Source: Setophaga petechia (Eukaryota > Chordata > Aves > Passeriformes > Parulidae). Taken from it: 64,000 bases of DNA. Both the position numbers and the translations under genes were made by a program. The stretch covers positions 54,939,930 to 55,003,929 of the forward strand of contig JANCRA010000001.1 in the NCBI GenBank assembly GCA_024362935.1, given 5' to 3'. Of this stretch, positions 57,112-64,000 are shown piece by piece (within the stretch, counting starts at the first letter, position 1; every line of letters begins with the position of its first letter). Below the pieces are notes generated by a model. The model did not search any database, was not told where the DNA came from, and worked only from the letters and a program-made list of their open reading frames with translations.

Positions 57112-58873
57112 GCTTGTCTGTAAGAGATTTTTGAGGTTATTTTTATTTCATTTTTACATCTAAAAGTATTGGAATGCCTGGTTGTCTATCACAGGTTTAA
57201 CCTTACTGCTGAGGTTTGGTTAAGTGCCACAGGTAATGGAAACAATATAACCATTCTAGTGTTTTAAAGTTAAAGCTTAGCACCTTTGAAAATTTTCCCA
57301 AGTACAAAGGAGTTTATTCCTAGCTGTGACATTGGCATCTGCTACTACCTTTTCTCTTTATTTCATTTTTTCAATACCAGTGAATGCAAATATTTGTGAA
57401 AGAGATGAAACTTGTTTGATAGTCACAGAAATTCTGGTATAAAAGCATCTGTGGCCTCTGAGAAGAACATATATATATACAGAGAATAACTTGAGCATAT
57501 AAGTTTTTTATGACAGGTATTTTTCTGTTTGTTTTATCTCTTAAAACCTTAACTTAATCATGTAGCTTTTAAAACTCATTGTCCATATGGTGTTAGAACT
57601 TATAAAGAATAAACCCTGTAAGTTAAAGTCCAAAATGTTCCCTTTCCTGAATAAGCAGTAAAAAATTTGGTTATGTCCCAACTAAAACTGATAACTGCAG
57701 TAGTGATAAGCTCTCTAACAATACTGATATTTTAATTGATACTGATAGGATTCGAGGCCAACACACAACAATGACTTTGCAAACTTCTCCAGATATTTCT
57801 GTACATGGACCTTGTACAAGCACAGATGGTTCCTTTTTAATTGTTGATAACAGTCTAGATCAGCCTCCCTGTTTGCAGATTCACAAAACGTTCCTTATGG
57901 CACTGCAGCTATCTGCCCAGCAAACTTTCATTTGCTGGTTTTAATTCCTTATCTCTCCATGACCCTCTGGAAGCCACCCAGAGACATCTTGAATTCCACA
58001 AGTTCCAGCATTTTTGTGGCTCAGCAGCTGAAAATTGTTCAAGGTTCTAGGCCTATTCAGGGACCTGCTGAAAAGAACTGTCAGAAAAATTAGGTGATCT
58101 TGAAAATCTCTACTCTTTCACACATGCACAAACACAATCACTTTTATTTTCAGTATAAAACATTAATGGAAGTTTATAAAAATTTTATTAATTCTTTAAC
58201 TGGTTAAAATATGAAGAGAAAAAATTGTGAATGTTTTCCATCTTATGTTCTCTTGGTTTTAATCTACATTTAAAACCAATAGGTTTTTAGAACAGCTTTT
58301 ATGTTTTTAAAGAACTTGAAATAAAATTCTGCTAACATAAATGAAAATACTTTACACTGCTCTGGCTTGTGTTGGGATTTGAGGGGCTGAAACCATGATT
58401 TTCCCACAGATTTTGAAGTGACCCGGACAGCAATAAAACTGCCTATGGCTCTGAAAATCCTGCTTCATTGGCCAGAATAGCTCTTCAGAATAATTGTGCA
58501 TATGTGAACTGTCATCCAAAATAAATCAATGATTTTGTGGAATAAAAATGTCACAGTAGGGAGTCATTCCAGGCTGACACCACCATTCCAGAATAGCTGC
58601 ACTATTTGCTTTTCCTGTGCAGTCCTGCAGTGTTGTCCATGCTTTGCCCATGTTTTATTGCCTTGCCTGATTAAAAGCTTCTACTTGCTTGCATAAAGTA
58701 AATTTTGAAAGGAAGAAATATATTAATGGAAAGTCCCAATCTCTTTATGCTAGCAACAAATATTAGCTCAAAGCCTGGATCATTTAAAAACAGTGACATT
58801 CTGGAAAGGTGCTTCTCTCCTCACTGCCACCATCACATACAGTGACACTATTTTTTATTAAGCACGTATCAGT

Positions 58874-59375
58874 TATGCAAAGAATGGTTTGGGGTGAAGG
58901 GACTTAAAGATTTTCTAGTTCCACCCACCCCTGTCATGGGCAGGGAGGCCACCCATTAGATTAGGTTTTTCAGGGGCCCCATCCAACACCTGAACACTTC
59001 CAGGGATGGGGCATCCACAATTCTCTGGGCAACCTGTTCCAGTGACACAGCACCCTCTGAGTAAGGAATTTCCTCCTACATCCAATCTAAATCTCTGCTC
59101 TTCTAGTGTCAAACCTTTTCTCTGTCAAATCATTATCATGTAAAAAGTTGCTCTCCATCTGTTTTATAAGCCCCTTTTTGGATACTGGAAGGCTGCAATG
59201 AGATCACCCTGGAGCCTTCTCCATGCTGAACAGCCCCAGCTCTCAGCCTGTCTTCACAGGAGAGGTTCTCCAGCCTTCTGATAATCTTCTTCACCTTCCT
59301 CTGGACTCACTCCAAGAGGTTCATGGCCCTCTGATGTTGAAAGACCCAGAGCTGGCCACAGCTTATGACAAAGAC
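58874..59375 (-). mobile_element. CR1 LINE fragment, minus strand
   Basis: Read on the minus strand it gives AACCTCTTGGAGTGAGTCCA, a GGCTGAGAGCTGGGGCTGTT block, GGAGGAAATTCCTTACTCAG, GAACAGGTTGCCCAGAGAAT, ATGCCCCATCCCTGGAAGTG, and ends CCAAACCATTCTTTGCAT. It is the only clear CR1 in minus orientation in this window. Confidence 0.9.
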
Positions 59376-59400
59376 TTAGCAACACGGACAGTGTTGCTAA
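59376..59400. repeat. perfect 10-bp inverted repeat
   Basis: TTAGCAACAC and GTGTTGCTAA are separated by GGACA at the edge of the minus-strand CR1. It is short and may be chance. Confidence 0.5.
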
Positions 59401-62108
59401 AACCAGAGGTTGATGAAGAGCTGGGAACTAATTTAGAATACAGTTAGAGTACCTGAACATAAGAACTGCTCACATGAAGACACAGGAATCTGTGTAGCCT
59501 AACTTCCATTTTGGAGCAGCAGTGGGCAGTCAGAAACGCTTAGGATAAAGATAATAAGCCAACAGACAGTACTGCTTGCTTGGTAATTGTCTGAGCTTGT
59601 GTGCCATCACATTCAAAAGGAGCTGGAAATTCAGGTGACCCTTGCATCAATGTACTAGAGCATGCTCAACAGTTCACCCCCGTTGCCCCATTCAGATGTT
59701 AGGTCAGGGTCTGATGTGCCAGGACAAACAGAGTCATTGCAGGCTGGATTTGGAAATTCTTTCAGACAGCTGGTGTGCCAAGGCCAAACGGAACCCGGTG
59801 AGATAAACCTGACTGTTCAAGGTCAAAACCCAGGAAAACAAGGACTCTGTTATGTAGGCCAAGTGCTGGAATGAGATGGGCTGGTCTAGGGATCTATTCA
59901 GTTTTCCACTCAGTTTGCATCTTGTTGCTTGACAGAGTGCCCAAGAATGTGCAAGGTCTGACTGAGTTTTGTTTTTCTCATAGTCTCAGGACAATATCTG
60001 TAAAGGAGGACTCTGTGAATTCCCAGATGTTTAATAATACTGTGCTTCTGCCTTTCCCTGACACATACCTGATAGGCATACATAGAGAAATAATTTCAGA
60101 GTGTTTGCCCTTTGTGCATTCCCTTTCTGCATAAAACTTTGTAGGAATCTGATTGCCCTGAGATCCTTGTGCTTTATCAAATCCAGCCACATGGATATGA
60201 AAGGTATTCAGGTTGACAGAAAGATGGGCAGGGAAGCATTGGGATCATAATGATTTTGTTTCCATTAGTAGAAAAAATAAAGAGAAATGTTATTAGTTAT
60301 TCTTAAGAATTTCAGTAACCTTTCAGGTTTCCAAAACTCCTAATGATAAAGGGGAAATCTCGTATGTATTAATGCAGCAGCCCTGTCCTGTACCTTCTCC
60401 AAAATGGGACTTGTCACAAAATAATTGCAGCTTACCAGAGGAGGGTGGTTCAGCCTGAAACCAGAATTCCATCTCTGTGTTAAAACAAAGACCTCCCATT
60501 TCCAGGCTGTGCCTTTAGCTTAGTAACCCCAGGGAGGGGAGAGATGTGTTATGGCTGAGGTGGGAGGTGTCAGCATTCCAGCAAGCTGCTGCTCATCTGG
60601 AGTACCCCTGCTCCATGTGCATCCCAGTGATTCCTCTGTTGTACTTAAATCCTAGGAGTCACAGTGGGTGTGCAGTTAACAAAGAGGGTGTGTGCATGCT
60701 CTGAGCTCTGTATAGGGCTGCTGGTAGTGCTTTTCAAGGTGTCACTGTCACTGGCTGTGTATTGAAGAGAAATAGCTGCATAGCATGACTTTAATTTGTA
60801 ATTTGGGCAAGAAAAAATACAGTCTGGAAGACATCTCTAGCAAGTTGTCAATCCTAGTCTTTTTTTAGCCATATAGGTATCTTTTTCATGTATTATTGAT
60901 TAGATCATATTGGTCTTCAAACTGGATGTGCTGCTGTGGAAGCTTTTTCCATCTGACAGCAAAATCATTACGACTAGCATCACAGCTATTACCTTTGCTG
61001 GTAGTCAAAGTAAGAAGATAAAGTATCAGCTGCAAGTAAAGGCTAGCATTCTGTAGATTGCCAAAGCCTGTGACTGCCTATCCTCTCCAGTCTGTGAGGC
61101 CTGGAAGATAAAAGAGATTTTAAAATACTTCTGGTCTTTTTCCTTATGAGGAATGCCTTGAAAATATAGCACGATAAAAAAAAAAAAAAATGCTCAGACT
61201 GGTCACAGATTTTTCTGAGATTTAATAAGTTATTTGTGGTTCTCTGTCAAAAACTTAGATCTGGAGAGAAAAACATACCTGTATGCCACAGAGTTTTCTG
61301 GGAAGGCAATCTGTGATGCTACCAACCAGAGCAAGAGGCTGTGGCAAACCCCCTAATAGGTATCAGGAAGGATAATCTGAGTATAACACAAGGTGTAGTT
61401 TGACCAGGTGGAGCAGAGAGCACTGCTAGTAACTACCTGGCTGGCCTATGAAATATAGGTCAAACATTCAAAGGACCTAAAATTGCATTATGTGTTGCAT
61501 TGTGGTGTTATGGTATCACTGCTTACAAGGTTTTCTTGTTCCAAACAGCATTACAGGATAGGAAAGCTGGATCTTCTCCTACTATGGAAAAAAAGTTAAG
61601 GTTTCAGAACCTGTTTTATGTATTGGAAATTCTGTAGGCCTTACACCTTCAGAAGATTCAGGGCAAAAATGAAAATTGCTTCTTTCTGGTGATAGGGAAA
61701 ATGCTTTCAGAACCAAGCTTTTATTCTGAAAGCAGGTATAAGCAGGCACATTAAGAACAACTCATCATTTGTGCTGTGCAGGCTCCTTTTTACAGACAGA
61801 TATCTTTCCCAGGTGTCTGTGCAGCTCATCCCTGCAGGGACTCTGACCAGCTCTGCATTGCTGCTCATGCAGCTACAGGCTGTTCATAGCTGACATGCTG
61901 ACACTCAGCTGTAGTTGGTTTTTTTTCTGAGCCAGAGTACCTGCAGGCATTACAGGTGAGTTGAACAGCATTCAGCTCTGTGGGTCACTCTTGCCATCAG
62001 TATTGTTGCTGTCACTGTATCTTTGCTTGTCTGGCTGCTTCTACAAAAGATGCTCTTTAATTGTGGTGGCAGCTAAATGTTGGGAATTTGATAGCCAAAC
62101 ACTGATGC
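59401..62108. other. unannotated intergenic DNA
   Basis: No gene or recognisable repeat. Open frames of 60-90 codons are scattered and lack supporting features. Confidence 0.55.
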
Positions 62109-62266
62109 CAAAACAAAATAGGCTATGATTGAAAATGTCCATCCTGATCCCATGACAGTGTCTTAGCATCAGTGTAGTACTAGAAGGCAAAACAAAATAG
62201 GCTATGATTGAAAATGTCCATCCTGATCCCATGACAGTGTCCTAGCATCAGTATAGTACTGAAAGG
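62109..62266. repeat. 79-bp tandem duplication, two copies
   Basis: Copies at about 62109-62187 and 62188-62266 share CAAAACAAAATAGGCTATGA and the rest of the unit with only a few substitutions. The low divergence means a recent event, and copy number may vary within the species. Confidence 0.9.
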
Positions 62267-64000
62267 TTGCTGAAAGCCCTAGACCTTCTTTATTGGCCAC
62301 AATTTGTTGTCTCTTGAATGTCTTTAAAGTGCTGTCCATTGTTTTCTGCCAGTCAGCCTTGATGAAGTGATTTCTCATTAGGAAAGCAACCCTGTATGTA
62401 ATCCTGCCTGATTTACAAGAGAAGATACACAACAGCCCGGAGCTGAAGCTGCTCCACTCCTGGTATGACTCAGAAGCAACAACATGAGTGGTACTACCAA
62501 TGTAAAATCAAAACTGCTGGCAGAGGCAGCACTGAAAGCATTTGGAGCTTGTTTCAAAACAGTTGTGGTCAATATCAGGGAAAGGGTAGAGCAGAGAAAT
62601 TACCCTTCACGTGTAAAACTACAGCTGAAGACAGACACCAGTAGCCGCTGTGGAACTGAAAGTTCTGAAGGCAGAGGAATGCATTTATGTTGTGGACAAC
62701 ATCAACTATAAATCTTAATTGTCTGCGGCATTTAATAGTCTAGAATTCAGCTCAACGTGTAGGCAGCATCACCTCACCTTTCACTGCTGTTAGCTCAGGC
62801 CCTGACTTGTTTGGAGAATTGTCATTTGAAAATATTATGTATGCCAGCAATTATGCCAAACTGTTCTGTCAGTGGAGTGGATCAAGCAGTCAAAATGATG
62901 CAGCATTTACAAAGTGCTTAGTTTCTCATTTGCTTACTACAGCATATGAATAAACATAAAGCCGTGGTCTACTCCGAAGGAAAACTTTCCCACAAATTCT
63001 TAGCGCTTCTAACCTGTATTTGGGAAAGATATTTCAAAATTGCTGGTGGTGTGCAGCTCCAGCTCTGGGGACACAGTGCACTTGGAAAGTGTTTGTCGGG
63101 CTGGGACACCCTTCTTCGTTCTGTTTCCAGTTCAGGATCCCGATGTATCTCATGCTTTGCTAACAAAAAAGGGTTTCCTTCCAACAGCGCTGTGGGAAAA
63201 GCACGGCTCCATTTGAATATTGTCTGTATGACAGCTTCCTCAGGCTCTACAGCTGACAGCAATCCTGATTAAGGGTTACACGTTCAAAAAAAAATCTCAC
63301 AGTACTCAAGGCCCTGCTGACTTTTATTAAAGTTACTCACATGATGACTACAAAAACAGTTGTTTTTCCCATATAGAGACCTGTTTGAGAAAAGGTCTTC
63401 AGGAAGAATTGTTTAAATACAAACTAAGTATTGGAATTTTTTAAAGAAGCTGCCACTCAATTCACACTAGAACAAAGTCGGAATAATTCATTCATAGATT
63501 TCTTTTTTTTCAATAGAACATTAGGTAGATTAGCAAAACAAAAGCTCAACGTCCTTGCTGCCTATTGTAACTTTTGAACAAACCCATTTCTGAGTTTTCC
63601 CTTTGGACCTTTTTCCCTAGGCTGATTAGCCAATGTTTGTTGTCTGTAGTTTTGTAATTTCCACTTCTTGGGAGAAATGTAAATTAAGACAACTTTATTA
63701 TCTCGGAGCTTTGTATTTCCGTGAAAAAAGGCAAAAGGTTTACTGTTAAGGCTATGTGTGAAAAGCCACCTTCTCATATGTAAAGAGCTCAGCCGTCTGT
63801 CTTTGTTTTGATGTGGGTGTGGATTAAGCGTTTAACAAAAAGTGTTGGTAAAGTTCACACTACTTAATGCTTTTGTGAAAGCTTGCTTACATACAAACTT
63901 TCTAAAATAAAACGTAATTCGAGGCTTCTCAATAAACAAACATATTTTAATTCCTTCTTTAACTCATTGATACTCACCTGGGAGCCTTTGCTCAATTATA
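62267..64000. other. unannotated intergenic DNA to the window edge
   Basis: AT-rich DNA. Open frames at 62,484-62,711 (plus) and 62,946-63,272 (plus) have no domains I recognise and are overlapped by open frames on the other strand. No SMAD1 coding exon is present. Confidence 0.55.

Larger units (their letters stand above)
54999..58873. other. unannotated intergenic DNA
   Basis: AT-rich DNA. Apart from the hairpin at 56.0 kb, the A/AT run at 56.5 kb and the T run at 57.1 kb I see nothing that supports a gene. Confidence 0.55.

Noticed and set aside
62484..62711. A 75-codon plus-strand open frame
   Set aside because: It has no recognised domain or splice context, and an overlapping minus-strand frame is also open.
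34231..64000. SMAD1 coding exons
   Set aside because: I looked for the conserved first coding segment and MH1/MH2 motifs expected from synteny and found none.
1..64000. CRISPR arrays, bacterial operons, tRNA or rRNA genes
   Set aside because: The window is vertebrate nuclear DNA. I saw no regularly spaced array and recognised no tRNA or rRNA gene by eye, although a tRNAscan or Rfam search would be more sensitive.

Overview
This 64 kb window looks like vertebrate nuclear DNA, most likely from a bird. It carries several CR1 LINE fragments, a young solo LTR, AT-rich non-coding DNA with microsatellites, compact CpG islands, and one multi-exon gene with GT-AG introns. The gene is about 25 kb long and its protein aligns along its whole length with vertebrate OTUD4. 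A songbird is plausible because of the young ERV insertion, but I cannot name the species from the sequence.

Region 1 (about 120-26,110, minus strand) is a complete OTUD4 gene. I could place all 21 coding exons by reading codons and splice sites. Every exon joins in phase and the exons sum to 3,399 nt, which is 1,132 residues plus stop. The OTU catalytic triad residues (Asp44, Cys47, His150), a Tudor-like segment, an acidic Ser-Asp-Ser-Glu-Asp-Asp site and an Arg/Gly-rich C-terminus are intact. The promoter lies in a CpG island at about 25.4-26.1 kb. The introns hold a 713-bp solo LTR with a perfect 6-bp target duplication and a direct duplication of about 190 bp that brackets exons 12 and 13.

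Region 2 (about 26-34.3 kb) is upstream of OTUD4. It has two CR1 copies, a triplicated 24-bp unit, a second strong CpG island at about 28.5-29.4 kb with an excellent minus-strand splice donor, a 30-bp-unit GC-rich minisatellite, and a third small CpG island at about 33.9-34.2 kb.

Region 3 (34.3-64 kb) has no protein-coding gene I can support. It holds CR1 fragments, microsatellites, two long hairpins and a 79-bp tandem duplication. In other vertebrates the next gene on this side is SMAD1, but none of its coding exons are here. This region is best read as intergenic or as 5' non-coding DNA of a neighbour.

I found no new gene system. The most useful leads are a possible distal OTUD4 first exon, the repeat pair that could remove exons 12-13 in frame, the orphan CpG islands, and the two hairpins.
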